Positions 22,658 to 37,100 of a stretch of 64,000 nt of DNA are shown here, in pieces. A program made the translations under genes and the position numbers. Origin of the DNA: Symbiodinium kawagutii. Taxonomy: Eukaryota > Sar > Dinophyceae > Suessiales > Symbiodiniaceae. Location: contig VSDK01011516.1 of assembly GCA_009767595.1 (NCBI GenBank), forward strand, positions 5,572 to 69,571, in the 5' to 3' direction. Each line of letters begins with the position of its first letter. Positions within the stretch are counted from its first letter, which is position 1. The notes under the pieces are model-generated. The model saw only the letters and a list, made by a program, of their open reading frames with translations, had not been told where the DNA came from and ran no database searches.

Positions 22658-22977
22658 GTCGAAGCACCTGAAACATCATGTTCTTGTTGTCCGGGTTTAT
22701 GTCAATACAGCCCTAGATGGCCGAACCCAGCGCATGTGGCAGTTTAGTCGCAAAACATGTTGAGCCTAGAGGAATTGCAATTGTTCATTTGAATCGTGGC
22801 AATGGTCATGGTGAACATGGTAAATGGATGCAAACCGTATGTTGCAAATCCTGATGGAAAGTAAACAAATTGTGACGCGCGGCAACGTTCCAGCTCTGGT
22901 GCCTCGCAACAATGGCGTACAAAGGCTGGGTATGATGATGGTGGTCTGGATCACCAACGAAAATAACAAAAATCATA

Positions 22978-23074
22978 CTTTCTCAAAATAGGGGTCCCAA
23001 CATGGATTGTTCATTATCGCAAATGGTGAAAAACGAATAAAGGATGCCTTGGGGGTCCTCCAGTTTGAGAAACA
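22978..23074. repeat. Palindromic dispersed element, copy 2
   Basis: Left arm TTTCTCAAAATAGGGGTCCC, right arm GGGGGTCCTCCAGTTTGAGA AAC. Same arms and similar length as the other members of the family. It lies between the broken gene and the amylase 3' end. Confidence 0.75.
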
Positions 23075-23099
23075 CTCATATGGCATCACAAGAAGAAGC

Positions 23100-24990
23100 A
23101 ACCTTGAGCATGATTGATGTAGATGATGTCTGAAAAGCACCCCCTCAGGCTAGGGCATGATGTTCCAGGACTAGGACTCGGAGATATGTACGAGTGTTTT
23201 TGATCCTCCAACTGTGGTGCATTGACATCATTGACACATTTCAACAGCGGACTCTGGTAGCAAAAAAGCAAAAACATCGTGGGCAAAAGCTGATAGATCA
23301 ACATGTTTGTCGTTTCTTGTTGGTGCACCACTGTACGTACGCATCATTTGCAGACTGATAATTTCTTCCAATTTGGTGGTTTGGGTCTTGTGTCAACCAC
23401 GGCTAGTTGATGGCTCATTATCTGCAACCTGACCGCCTGCCATGCGGTATGACCATAGGAATGTGCTTTATGGGTCTCACCTGAGTGCTGCCCCTCCTGC
23501 CGTCTGGGTAGTGGCATGATTGCTGAACATGATTTGGGTATGTTCATCCATTGCGGTGCAAGAAACCCATGACCAAATCAATTCTTGTTCATGGGGAAAC
23601 CAGCCACTACCGCAGGTTATTCATGAATGACCCCATACCATGATAAACATGATTGTGGACATTATTGCCATCAATTCTGGTATAGGACATGGTGAGCGTT
23701 ACTGATATACATGATATTATGTTGTGAACATGTTTTTGCCTGCATGCTCGAACATTATGGCACTGAATTGCTACAATGTCAAGTTTAAGGTGCCAGATGG
23801 TGCCAGGCATGTTTGGATTATTTGTACTGGATATGTTTGAACAGCTTTGGCTTCCAAAATCACAAAGGTAGATTTGAGTCCATTGATAAGAGGCCATGGA
23901 ATATCAAAGGAAGCCCCAAAAATTAGGGAGATGGATTGATCCGCTTTGGACGACACCAATAAGCGATGTTTGGTTTCACCCCTACTGCAAAAGAGCCGTG
24001 ATTCAAACCCACAAACACTCCGACAAGCGTCTGATTCCAACAATCTGCAGAGCGTGCATTCCGCCGTGAACTCCGGGATTCCTGGTTGGAGCAGTTTCCA
24101 ACTGAGGATTGCATCGGTGATGTATCTGGTTGGTTCTCATCACTTTTCCCAAACATACTGGTGAACCAAAGAACCATCCCGAACATGGGAAAATAGGAAC
24201 ATAAAGTTTCCAACCACCAGCCAGGTATGCTCATCTTCTGTTGCGTGCCATCTGCTTACAGTTGCAAGTATCAATCTCATCCTCACCAGCGCACAGTCGC
24301 CAACCAAAGAGGCGGTGGAACCCGGAAAAAGCATGCTGCACGAGGTGAATTGGTGGGGATTGGCGGGGTGGTTTCTGAGAAAACCACAGAAGCAAAGCTG
24401 TTATCTCAATCCTTGGGTGTGTGGGAAGAAAGTCTTGTCCACCTTGAAAAGGTCCAGCATTTAGAGATTCAACCAAAAAGGTCAATGCAGCAAATGTTAA
24501 TCACCTGAAACATGGACCTAGCGCTCCATCATAAATACGAGCGCTTTGTGCATTTGTCCAGCATCGCAGTGCTTGAATATTTCAACATGTTTCACCTCAT
24601 ATGTGGTAACCAAATGCAATCAATTGTAACCAGCAGCCTTCTTGCGCTTGCTCAACATGCGGTTGCAGCAACAATCGTTCATTGATAGGCCGCAGCCATC
24701 ACGGGTCTGAGTACCAACGCACTGACAACGACTAAACCAAGCAGTGGATGGCAACCCAAGCAATGCACCTCTGTTGAACATGCGAATGATGAGTAGGATG
24801 CTTGTCACTCGGATGTTTACTCATTTCATCTCATTCCCAAAGTTAAGCATGATTGATATCAATAAGCAGCCTGCACATCCCTATGCGCTATGTGTATGCA
24901 CATGTGTATGGAATTGCATTCCGAAATTCACTAAAAGCCATGAGAATATCCTGAATATTGCCACATTTATGCGTTTCCTTATCTGCAAGG
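23100..24990. other. Gene-poor stretch downstream of the amylase
   Basis: Mostly AT-rich. One weak exon-like spot at about 23.48-23.53 kb (minus strand, ending at a GTGAGA donor) is too short to call. No repeats of note and no recognised protein. Confidence 0.35.
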
Positions 24991-24996
24991 ACATGG

Positions 24997-25121
24997 CTAG
25001 TTCTCCAAAACCAACTGACTACGCATAGCAGTTGGTGCTACAGTTGGTTCATTTGTGTTTTCCAACACGTCGCCGGGCCGCTTCGACAAGTCTGCGGCGT
25101 GGATGTGGAACGCCACTGCAC
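24997..25121 (-). CDS. Amylase exon 24, C-terminal strand and tail
   Basis: Acceptor CTGCAAG|GT, phase 1, then GAVAFHIHAADLSKRPGDV. The AVAFHIH strand is the usual end of amylase domain C ('AVAIH'). Read to the TAG at 24997-24999 it adds a tail rich in Thr/Pro/Asn. A GT at GAC|GTGTTG could instead splice onward. The expected short strand before AVAFHIH is absent, so one more phase-1 exon may lie in the preceding intron, which contains an N gap. Confidence 0.65.
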
Positions 25122-28100
25122 CTTGCAGTTGGCATTGCGGGAGGAGGGTATAGGCAGAAAACCATAGACGCAATTCGAATAAAGATAGGAACACTATTGT
25201 TTGGTAGGTATCTTCGAGGAAATTCACCAGGGGATAGAGCAAGTCCTAGCGGTATAACCAACCATTTCAGGAGAAATCAGAGTGAATATGCTGTGAAAAA
25301 CAGGATACACAATATACACGATAAGAATACCTATGATTTAGTGGGAAACATTCCAAGGGTATAACTAGCAACTTAAACTCCAAAGAACGTTATCAGGTCC
25401 AGGATCCATCCTGGGCCTAGTTACAGCAATCAATGGCTGCTACCAGGGCCCTTCAGCAACACTCAAGGGATGGCGCCACCATGCTGGACAACAACCACGT
25501 ATTACAGTATACCGTTCTACCAGCTGCGACGACAGCCATTGACCTTGACCACATCCGTCGTCATCCCTTTTAATGGGCCAACGCAAACCCACTGGGAAAT
25601 CAGCGCGCTTACGGCAGCTGAATGTGGTGTGAAACCCCAGCCTGGCTGAAAATCCACTATCCGTCACTATCCATAGGTTGGCTGAAAATACACTATCCAT
25701 GGCTAAGCGTGACGAATCAATTACTCGAATTGGATGGGTGATCATCGAATTAGGAGGAGGGCACATGCCCAAAAATGGAAACAAGCGGACAGCAATGAAA
25801 ATATCAATGAACAACAACAATGAGAGTAACACCAAGAACAGAAACAATTTGGAAACTAATGAACAACAAGAGTACCACCGAGAACTACGTTGGATCAATA
25901 TAATTCTATACAGTGGAGATTGTACCGCTTGAATTGCTTAAATACTCATGAAATGGATATTTAAGCTTCTTGACAATTGCCAATTCTCAACCTCTCTGCT
26001 CGATTAAGCCGGTGATCTTTGGCCGTTTCTTGTTGGTCATTAAGCGGCTGGTGGTTATAAGTTATAACCCCTATGGAAAAATATTAGTCGACCATCCAAT
26101 CATTGGTAAATACTACGTAGGGAAANNNNNNNNNNNNNNNNNNNNNNNNNNNNNNNNNNNNNNNNNNNNNNNNNNNNNNNNNNNNNNNNNNNNNNNNNNN
26201 NNNNNNNNNNNNNNNNNNNNNNNNNNNNNNNNNNNNNNNTGCTGAACCTTGTCGTGACCCATCCGAGGCTCGTGGCGTGTTGCTAGCTGCTGGTGTTCCA
26301 TGCGGGGATTTCTCAAGACAGGGAACCTCAAAAATAGGGGGTTCATTGGATACCATCCATAACTTATACCATGATAAATGGTGATTCTCATGTTTTATTC
26401 TTTTATTGTTATAAGAATGATTCATGTCGGATGAATTGGGGGTACCCTCATGTTTAGAAATCAGAATGAATGGCATATTACCAATATTTACCTATAGAAT
26501 CACCTGAATGTCGGCAAATATGCAAAGAGTGTCTGTGCAATGCTGCTAATGCCATGAACAGACCGCAAGTGGCAAGTGGCATACTTCAAGCAACGCTCGC
26601 TTGCGATGAAGCCGTTCTTAGAGTCATAGAGGACGAATCAAATTTAGCAGTTTCCGGATACGTGGCATATATATGCGATTCGGCTGGAGGCCAAATAGGC
26701 AAAAAATAGAGATCCAATGAGCAAGTGATAAGGGGTGCAATTTAAGTGAAGTAGCAATGATGAGCTGTGAGGTTCATGCAGCTGTAGACTGAGAAACTAC
26801 AACTGTACGGCAGGGAAAACCTTCTTTGAAGGGAAAAAACCCTGCACGAAATGATGAGATCGTGAGGGGTATACTCCTAAGAGAAAGCGATACCTTATTG
26901 CCTGATTATTGCTGATCCCCACATATACTGTAGGCTTACATTCATTCTCCCCAGATCTCCCCAGAATGTTGAAAGAGCCTGCTAGTGGGTTAGCCCTGCG
27001 GCTGAGTATGCGCATGGCTTGATATCATGCTGAGACATGGATTGCCAAGTCACTGGTTGTCAGTATGTTATCAGCTTTGTATCATTTTTTGTGAAAACTG
27101 TGAAATGCCCATGGAACCCCATGGAGTCAACCGATTGCTATTGATGGCATATCACCATGATCTGTGCACCATACAACTCAAGATACGGAAAGGAATGCAG
27201 CACGCCCATGACGAGTTGCTAATCTGATCTATGGCTTGAGTCGTTTGTGAATCATCAACTTTTTGCGTGCCTAAACCATGATCTGGCAACTTAAATATGC
27301 TGAAATGGGTGACGGCAATGGTCATACTATCACCAATCAAAAACCATCGATGATGTTTGAAGAAATCAGGTCCGTTGGCCAACCAATTTCAGATGATTTC
27401 CCTCACCCCAGTAACAAGATATGAACTGTTATATACTGTTATGATTTCTTCATCTCAAGGCGGAACGGTACATGGAACCACGCCATTTGCTGCTCCCGGC
27501 TCGGTGCAAGGGGCCATCGTCCCTGACTTCCACCGTTGGACACGAAGCTACATCACTGGCCCGCAGCACGTCATGGTATGTCCCTGGCATCGAGTCATTG
27601 AGCTGATGAAAGGCTTCGCTGTAGGTGGGCCCCCCCAAGTCATCTTGGTTAATAAGCCATGGGCTCCACTTCTGAAAAACATGGGTATGTGCCGAAATAG
27701 TGATACCCCCAAACCCAATAGTTTCCTTGTAATTTGGTATTTGTTTGGTGGGTGATTGGCTACCCTTTTTTGACACATGCCCACATTGATGCACCCATCT
27801 CTAGGCAGGGTTTCCTCGGCTTTCAAACCGCAAATGCCATCCTTCGCCGGCGAACTGCTAGCTGAACTGAACACAGCTGGCACATCACACCGGGTGGGGG
27901 GGTAGGAGCCATCTCCAATATATGAATGATATTGGTTGGCAATGGTTGACCATGGTGACAATTAGTAGTTACCCACCAAGCCATCCCAATATGAGGAAAA
28001 TGAAAAAAAAACATTCAAATTACTTTACTTCGTGTGATCCCCACCACACCATCACATGCAAATCTGACACAGGTCTGTCTGGCATAGCTTTTGACATTCT

Positions 28101-31100
28101 ATCTGGCATAGCTTTTGGCATTCTATCTGGCATAGCTTTTGACATTCTATCTGGCATAGCTTTTGGCATTGTGTCTGGCGTGGCTTTGGCATTGTGTCTG
28201 GCATCGCTTTTGGCATTCTACTTGGCATAGCTTTTGGCATTGTGTCTGGCATAGCTTTTGGCATTCTATTTGGCGTAGCTTTTGGCATTCTATCTGGCAT
28301 AGCTTTTGGCATTCTATCTGGCATAGCTTTTGGCATTCTTTCTGGCATAGCTTTTGGCATTCTATCTGGCATAGCTTTTGGCATTCTGTTTGGCATAGCT
28401 TTTGGCATTCTATCTGGCATAGCTTTTGACATTCTATCTGGCATAGCTTTTGGCATTCTATCTGGCATAGCTCTTGGCATTCTATCTGGCATAGCTTTTG
28501 GCATTCTATCTGGCATAGCTTTTGGCATTCTATCTGGCATAGCTTTTGGCATTTATCTGGCATAGCTTTTGGCATTCTATCTGGCATAGCTTTTGACATT
28601 CTTTCTGGCATAGCTTTTGGCATTCTATCTGGCATAGCTTTTGGCAGTCTATCTGGCATAGCTTTTGGCATTCTATCTGGCATAGCTTTTGGCATTCTAT
28701 CTGGCATAGCTTTTGACATTCTTTCTGGCATAGCTTTTGGCATTCTATCTGGCATAGCTTTTGGCATTCTATCTGGCATAGCTTTTGGCATTTATCTGGC
28801 ATAGCTTTTGGCATTCTATCTGGCATAGCTTTTGACATTCTTTCTGGCATAGCTTTTGGCATTCTATCTGGCATAGCTTTTGGCATTCTATCTGGCATAG
28901 CTTTTGGCATTCTATCTGGCATAGCTTTTGGCATTCTATCTGGCATAGCTTTTGGCATTCTATCTGGCATAGCTTCTGACATTCTATCTGGCAAAGCTTT
29001 TGGCATGGGAGTTGAGGTCCGGCAGCGAACACTGGGCGTGGATGGTCGTGGTTGAGGTCCGGGAGCGAACACTGGGCGTGGATGATTGTGCGAACACTGG
29101 GCGTGGATGATCGTGGTTGAGGTCTGGGAGCGAACACCGGGCGTGGATGGTCGTGGCTGAGGTCCGGCAGCGAATACTGGGCGTGGATGGTCGTGGTTGA
29201 GGTCCGGCAGGGAACACTGGGCGTGGATGGTCGTGGTTGAGGTCCGGCATGCAACACTGCGGAGTAGTCATCGTGGTTGAGGTCCGGCCAGGAGAGGAGA
29301 AGGAGGAAAGGAGGCAACTAACATAAAATCTAACGACCCTCACCTGGCAGGTGGGGAATCACCAAAGCTAAAGTCATGGTGGATGGTGGCTATTGACCAC
29401 TGAAATTGGCACATAAATATCGATACCAAAATAGCTAGCACCTATCATTGTGGGATATTATCCCCCATAATTCACCACTAGTAACCGTGGGTAGCCATCA
29501 AAATCGCATGGTTTCCCTGTGAACCCCTTAGCTAGTCAAACACCAAAAATCCCAACAGAACTGCCTCAACTCATACCATTTGGAATTTCTTCGGATAATT
29601 AATATTGATCCATAGCCATTTATAGTTTGTATATCCCCCATTGCTGGTGATCCTCCCTTATCAATCCTTAACCAGCTGGCCAACCACCAAATCACCACAT
29701 CCAAGAGCCCTCCCATCTGCTTAGGCCACTCGTGGGGGCCGCTCCTGGCCTCGCTCCCCCTTGGAAATGGCACGGGATACCCCCGGCTCCAGCCGCAGCT
29801 CCCTGCCCACCAGCAGCCTGCGGGGAGGGTCGTTTTCACGGTGACCGTCCAGCTGCTGCTCGCACCTGAAACAGCGATGGTCCAGTGGGATGTCTGGGTG
29901 ATGGTGGAATTCACCAATGGCAACCCAAAGGATAGTAGCAACTATTAGGTAGTTGGTAGTAGTAGCTATCATCTGGCTTGTTATTGGTGGGTAAATTACT
30001 ACTAATGATGATGAAATTGCCAATAAGTATTCGTGGTAATCATAATGAATGGTTAAAGCAACCACTATCACTATTAAATCACCAAAGGATAGTAGTGGTT
30101 AAGCCCTGCCAGGTTGTTGGGCTCCTAGTGGTTAATGAGGGATAGCAAGGGAAAAAAAATAGAGGATGTACCAAACATACGGTGGTTGCCCAGGCCATAT
30201 GGATCCCCAAAGTTATGATTGGTTCGTTATTTCAACCATTGGTGAACAGGGAAGACAGGTTAATCATGCACCGTTGTTACCTTCAAACAATCAGCCATGT
30301 TCATTCAACCATTGGAAAATCACGGATTACAATACTCATTAACAAGGGTGATCTTTTTCCAATGATCATCCCGATGATCAATCAACCGTTTGTGAATGCA
30401 GGGGAAAACAAATAATGACTAAAACCACAAGCCATTATAATGCATCCAAGGAGGTATCCACGCCAAATGGCTACTACCCAAATGGATTTTCCAACCATCA
30501 TCATGATGCAAGAAAAATATGTTCATCAACTTTAATTGTTCATCGGATTTAGTTGGAATTAGATCATGTTTGGGGTTAGAACAAACTGCAGGCTGTATTT
30601 GGCAAACTGTTCCACTATTCATGAACAACTTTTCCTCGATCAATATGCTGGCCATATTGCTTGATTGTGACTAGTGAACATGATCAGGAGTTGCAAAAAA
30701 TGAGCCGGCAACACCCATGAGGGTTGCCAAACAGTCTGGGCCATGCCCTCTGTCAGCGTTTGCCAGTCATCAGGAGGGATGGCTTATCAGGAGAGATTTG
30801 ATGCACATTCAGGAAATAGTTGATCAATGTTGATCATACAATCAAAACGCGAAAACTACACTGGTCTAATTCATACGTATCTGCTGGCAAGGGATGATGC
30901 TTGAACGTCTACATAGGAAGCACGGCTATGTGTGCACCCTAGTTTAGATGGAAAACAAATGTGCACCACCGTGCTTCAAGTCAATTGAAGCCTGAATCCT
31001 GATGCTTGTGATTTGACACTGGTCGACGGCTATGGCGGTAAAGTGAAATTGAGCAATGGCGGTAAAATGAAATTGCAGAGCATAACCTTGTAGATCCTTA

Positions 31101-34100
31101 ATTATAGGTGGTTTACAATTTTTTCCACCTAGGACCCTTGCTGAGGAGTTGACCAAAACTAATTGAACTGACATGGGCAGGTGAGATTTACGTTGCTGGT
31201 TTTGCTTCAATGCAGGAAGCACGCCAACGGTCATGACTGTGAAACATAGTGCATGTGCATATATGGGACCCTCCTTACATGTAGTCACAATAGCAACATC
31301 ATGCAAATAGCTTTGAAGCAATACATTAATCACAAAATGCAAGTGCCTTTTTTTGAAAATCAATGACTCCAATAGCAAAAACTCATAAACATGATCACAC
31401 TTGCGGACACTCGACAATGCATACAAATGATGGTAGCATTGGCTTTACATATCCCTATGACCGTCCACTGGAAGCAAGCCGCCTGATGCACAGGACCGGT
31501 GGCCGAAACAATCTTATCATCCCGAAGACAGGGGTGCTTATCTGGAGTGGGACGGCATGACTGTGATAGCAAGTCCATGTGCAAAAATGATCAAGTAATT
31601 TGAATATATTAGCATGGCGAGACTTCGCACACAAGTTTTACGCATCGAGTTGTTGCTGTCGGCAACTAATCATCAAATAGTTCATCATGCTCACATACTC
31701 ACATCCCAGTCTTTCAATCCTTTTCCTAGTCTCTACACTTAGCCAGCAAATTTGCATCCGCAAAACGAAAAGAAACAAAACATTGTGTCATGGAACAATG
31801 GTAGATCAACATTGATGACCTCCCCTACTTGCCGGGGAATCACCAGCTGTTTATGTGATACTTATGGTAGTTTATTCACATGGACCTACAGTTATTTCAC
31901 GAGCTCACATTTTGATTAATGGCCAGTCCAGGGAAGCAAAAGCAAACCCGAACGGGTCCTGAGGATATTGATCCTTCCCACCCTCTTGGCCACCCGAAGC
32001 AATGGTGGTGTACAAGCTTTGACATCAAACCATAGACCGTCAATGGTAACCGCGACCATTATCAAACCATGGGCCGTCATTGACTATATTGAACCATAGT
32101 TACCCATCGACGTCACCATCCTTGGGGGTCAATGCCTGGTACCTTGGGGTCCCCTGGTGCCCACCCCTGGGCCATCAAGGCTTCAAAGCTTCCGGCTGCC
32201 ACATCCCAGCCACGATTCAACGCCACACAGGCGGAATTCCCGCGACAAAAGAAGGCACCATTCCTCGCTGGTTGGTGGTTGAACCACCCCGTCATGAAAA
32301 GGATTAGTCAACCAACCAATGGCTAGTAATCAATAACTACCAGGGAAAACATGTGAGCCGTGATCAAAAGGTCTTTCTTTTGGGAAGGCGATAACAAAAC
32401 ACTTACGCCATCGCTTACGCTTGCCTTACGCCACCACAACTTTAGCTTACGCGGGGGTCATGAGCTTCACTGTACTTACGCAGGGCTTACGCCAAACACT
32501 TTTTTGCACCCCACCACAGCAATTGCTTACGCGCAGCAGCTTTTACCAGCTTTTACCAGCTGTTACCAGCTTTTACCAGCTTACGCCCGGCTTACGCGAC
32601 TGGAATCCTCAAAAAAAGCTTACGCTGGCTTACGCCGACTGCGTTTTGGCTTACGCCGACTGCGTTTTGGCTTACGCCAGCGGTCCTTATTTCCAGCCCT
32701 TTACTAGACATGAAGAGCATAGTTTTGAGCGTGGCTCATGTTTGAAACCACCAACCAGCTCGGGATCATCTTCCCCAAGGCCCAAGGGGATGAAATCCTC
32801 CGGGAGGTGCCTCATTTCTCTCTCTCTCCCCCCATCGCCGGTGCCGACTATCAATCTTAAAACCAGGTAATTGTCATTGACATGGTGGGAACCTCCCATT
32901 TGCCAACTTCATGAAGTGTTTTTTCAAATTACCCATGTGCAAATCCATGGGTATCCTGGAAGCCATCTGCCAACTTTTGAAAGGCGCTCAAAGTGACCAA
33001 ACAAAGGATGGTAGAGCATGGTAGGCCCGCGTGGTTCCAACCATGATTCACCTGTGTGATATGCTGCTGGATTCCTCAACTGGTTCAAACCTTCAACAGT
33101 GGACCGAAAGCCGAGGCTGAGTGACCTGCCGTATTGACTTCGTACGGGTGCTCTGATCTCCCAGTTGGTGGTTGTCACAATGCTTTCTAGATCTAAAGCG
33201 TGGACTGGTTGGCACTTACAAGCACTCCAAACATCTTGGTCAATCAGCCAAGCATTCAAAATAATATAAGTACTGGGAACATAACAGCCATTCTATAAAT
33301 ATAGCCACCAGTTGATTAACCACAAAAAAAATATGAAACAACAGTGGGGAACATAAAATCTATGGTTCAAACCACCAACCATGTGTAACCAGTTGATGCT
33401 TGAAAAAGCTCCGCAGCTTTCATTTGCCCATCAGCCCAGGTGCCCATCTCCGGAGGCCATAAAGCTTTGCAACTCATCGTTGTCACCAGCGCTTCGCCTG
33501 GCACCAGGGGGTCAGGGGTTGTCCTGGACAGGTTCCACCCTTAATGGCAGGTGATTCTTCTTGATGCAAGGTGGTGATGCTGTGGTTGTTGACGTTCATG
33601 TCGTTGTTTGTTATTGTTGCTGTAATGGAATTTATATGTTGATTGTGTGAGTTGGCTTGATCCTGATTAGTAGCTGCCTGGCTTGGTGACAGGCAAAACC
33701 AATCAAAATACCAGACTAGTGGAAACAAATGTCTGTGCAGCTAGTGTATGCCGACATGCACGTGGATGAGTGTAAATCAACCATTATTCTCTGGTCGGTA
33801 GTTCTAGGCAATACCAAGATTATTAGTCGATAAGCCAACCATCCCAAAGTCATTGAGGATAATATAGAACGGACATGTCAATCAAACCGCCGACTAGTTG
33901 ATGGTTGAAAAACCGCTGCCGTTTGTTGAAACCATTTTGGAACACGTTTTAAACTGTTGAGGCACAAAGCCAACATAGGAACAAAAATGATTGACCATGG
34001 GCCATAGGTAATCACCCCCTTCATTCACACTCTTCACCAACCATTTGACCAACCATTCACCAACCAGTAATCAACCATTCACCATCATCAACCATAGGAA

Positions 34101-37100
34101 ATTCAACATTGACCACCATCAACCATCAACCATGGGTAATCACATGTACTCACCCCCTTCATCCTCCTCCTTCCTATGGCCCGCCTCCAGGCCACCATGT
34201 TGGCAATCTGAGGCCATCTATGCTCACAAACCCAGGGGCCATTGAAGCAATTGACTGCGCAGCGAAACCGCAAGGCGAGTTCACCCACAAAAGGTATAGT
34301 AACTTCCAACCCACGACGACATATCCTACAAGGGGCCGGGGCTGCCAAGTTGGTTCTACGTCACTTAAATTTACTTTAGATGCGCCATTGAACAAGCTGG
34401 TTATATCGTACCATAACTGGTACTTACCCTAGTCAGAAACCAAATTGGCTTTTCAACTATGGGCCCTGCCCAGCAAGGGTCATGAAGGGCCATTGACTAG
34501 CCACTAGTTCACCACGAGTAAGAACAATCACTAGCAATCATTGCCATCATTATAAAATCATAAAACCACTGTAGTATGATCAACCCTCACAACCATCCTT
34601 ACCATCATGAACAGTCCTGAACCGTTCAGGGTTAACAGTGCAACGGGAGCAGTGAATGACTGAAGGCCAAAAATGTTTAATCATGGCTTGCACCAAGTGG
34701 TTCAGCATTGTTAGTTATGATTAAACATATTGTGAATGGCTGACTGTGGCTAGCATAATCATAGTTACTGTAAAACGGTTCAAATATTATGATGACAACA
34801 AGCAATGATGGTTTGGCTGGCATTCCGGCTGTGATATGCAGTTGGTATTCTCAAAAAACGGCCGGCACATTTTACCACCGTATGCCCTCCGACTTGCGGG
34901 AAAACAACCCAAAAAAAGTAAGAGTTGAAACTTCCGAAAGAACAACTTGCGCTTGTCACGGCCGCTGGTGGCTAAAAATATGTTGGTTTAAATAGCAGCT
35001 GTCTCTGTAAGAAAGGAAATCGGGAGATTTGATTCCACAGGTGGTCGACCAAGCAGTGCAAAAGAAACCGAACTCTGCACCCTCCGTCGAAAATTGTTTC
35101 TCAACCTTTGAAGACTGAACCTGATGCCATTCCATCGTTAAGGACGAATGTTTGGTTGCCTTTTATTGAGCCTCAGCTTGTTCCACCAAAAGGTTTAGTT
35201 CACCGGAGCCATAAAAATCCAACTGATTAGGCACAGAGACTCAACGTCATGAATCGGCAAGTTAGCGGTGGTGGACCTTCAATGGTGCAACCTGGGGACG
35301 TGCCATACCGTACCATACCATTTGAACACTGCGGTGCATGACATTACAAGGCTTGAGTGGTATGGACTTCATTGGTTTTATTGCAATTTCAAGGACGGCA
35401 GTGCGTCCATCCATTTCTACCGTTGCTTAATTATAAATTACAGGGCTAACAAGCCAGGGGCCCTGTAGGTAGCTAAGTTGGTGAACATGACTAGGGTAAC
35501 TACCAGTTATGGTATGATCAGAGTTCAATGGCTTATCAACCAACTTATGATCACTATTGCTCACAATCAACCACTATACTATAACCATCGTTAACCATCA
35601 CTATCAACCACTATAACGATCATTAACTATAGTTCAATGGCCTAGTCACCAACTTCCAACATTTGGAGGCACCGGTCCCTTGTATCCTGGCCATGGCTTC
35701 CCCCTGCCAAGGAACGCCCAGAGCTGCCATGCACCGGGGTGTCTGGTGGTCCCATATCAGTGTCGTCGAAACCGTAAGAGCTCATGACCTGAACATCCCA
35801 GGTCTGATCTTTTCATGTCTGGTTTGTGACTGAGCCACCCTCTATAATTATATATGTCTGCTCCCATCCTGGGGTTTTGACCAGTGGTGGTTAAGAATGG
35901 TTAAGATAATGATTCTGAATTATGGTGGCTAATCATGATCATAAAATCGTTGGTGGCTTAACCACCCCAGTGAAAAACAGTCATCAGCCAACCATGTGTT
36001 AATAATCACTGGGGAAAACAACAAATGTTTAAAATCAACCATCACATGGGTGTTGCTCAAAATGTGGGTACCCCCAAATCATCCATGATTAGCCCTTCAT
36101 AGCAATAAAGCAGGCATTCTTGGGCTCCCTATTTTGAGAACCCCCCCACATGTTCATGTGCGCAAGCGTATCTATATGCTTTTTGGAGCTTCCCGGAAAT
36201 GCCATGGCAAAACCTATTGCGCAGCTGGTTCTTGCGGGCCACTTTCATGAAACCTTTGCTTCCCCTCTTTAAGTATACATGATTCAAAAGCTATAATTTC
36301 CATGCTGGGGGTGTCGGCGATGAACCACTTTCGGCGGGATCTATGGTGTATGGCACGATCTGGTGAGCGTCAAAATGAATGTGTCAATCGCCGTGCGGGC
36401 ACCCCAAAAGATCAAACAAAAACCGGTTGTCATTTTACAAGGGAACTTCCGATTTCTGCTAGAAAGCCCTGCATGAGGGGGCTACCACCATGGATGGAGA
36501 TGGGAAATCAGTGGCTCCCGCGCGACAGCTCCACCTTGGGGTAGCCAAATGGGTGAGCCAACATAAAGACCTGGGATGCAGCAGTGGGCAGTGGTCAAGG
36601 GCGGGTAGCTCAGTCCAGGGCTCAGCATGCGTCATGAAGAATCAATGGAGTAACATGTATAGATTAAGGATCAACAAATGGAGTATCTATAGATAGTCCA
36701 ATTAAAAACTTTTCAAATGAACCAACCAAAGTAACCAAATGAATCGATTCTTTGTTGATACAGTATTAGATATTGCAAGTATAATCATTTCAAATGAACC
36801 AACCAAATCAATAAATTCTTGGTTGATGTACCTGTCAAATGAACCAATCAACAAACAAAATGATCAAACACTAGGTGGATCTAAGGTTGGATACGACATG
36901 GTTGTCATCAATGATTGATTCTAAAAAAAATCATTAGTTTAAATGTGAAGCCACCAATTTCAAAAATGGATAGTTCCGAACACTTTTGTGGATGCGTTGC
37001 CGTCTTTGGGTGTGCGCGTGCGCATGTACGGGTAAATGGGCGAAACTTTCAGAACCAGTCCGCACAATGTCAGGGGACAGTCCAAAACTTGAGCGCGTGT

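Noticed and set aside
27457..27573. Plus-strand exon ending in a perfect GTATGT donor
   Set aside because: The minus strand encodes amylase domain C (GTYHDVLRASDVASC), matching neighbours in phase.
28147..29072. Long minus-strand ORFs (166-214 residues) of repeated PKAMPDRM
   Set aside because: Product of a 24-bp satellite in an intron; register is broken by small deletions and no start context or flanking coding sequence exists.
28078..29290. CRISPR array
   Set aside because: Repeats are head to tail without unique spacers, in an intron of a eukaryotic gene.
29727..29896. Plus-strand exon of 56 codons between CTTAG and GTGATG
   Set aside because: Fully open with good splice sites, but the minus strand here encodes the conserved amylase text SSWTVTVKTTLPAG in the right phase. 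GC-rich exons often leave the other strand open.
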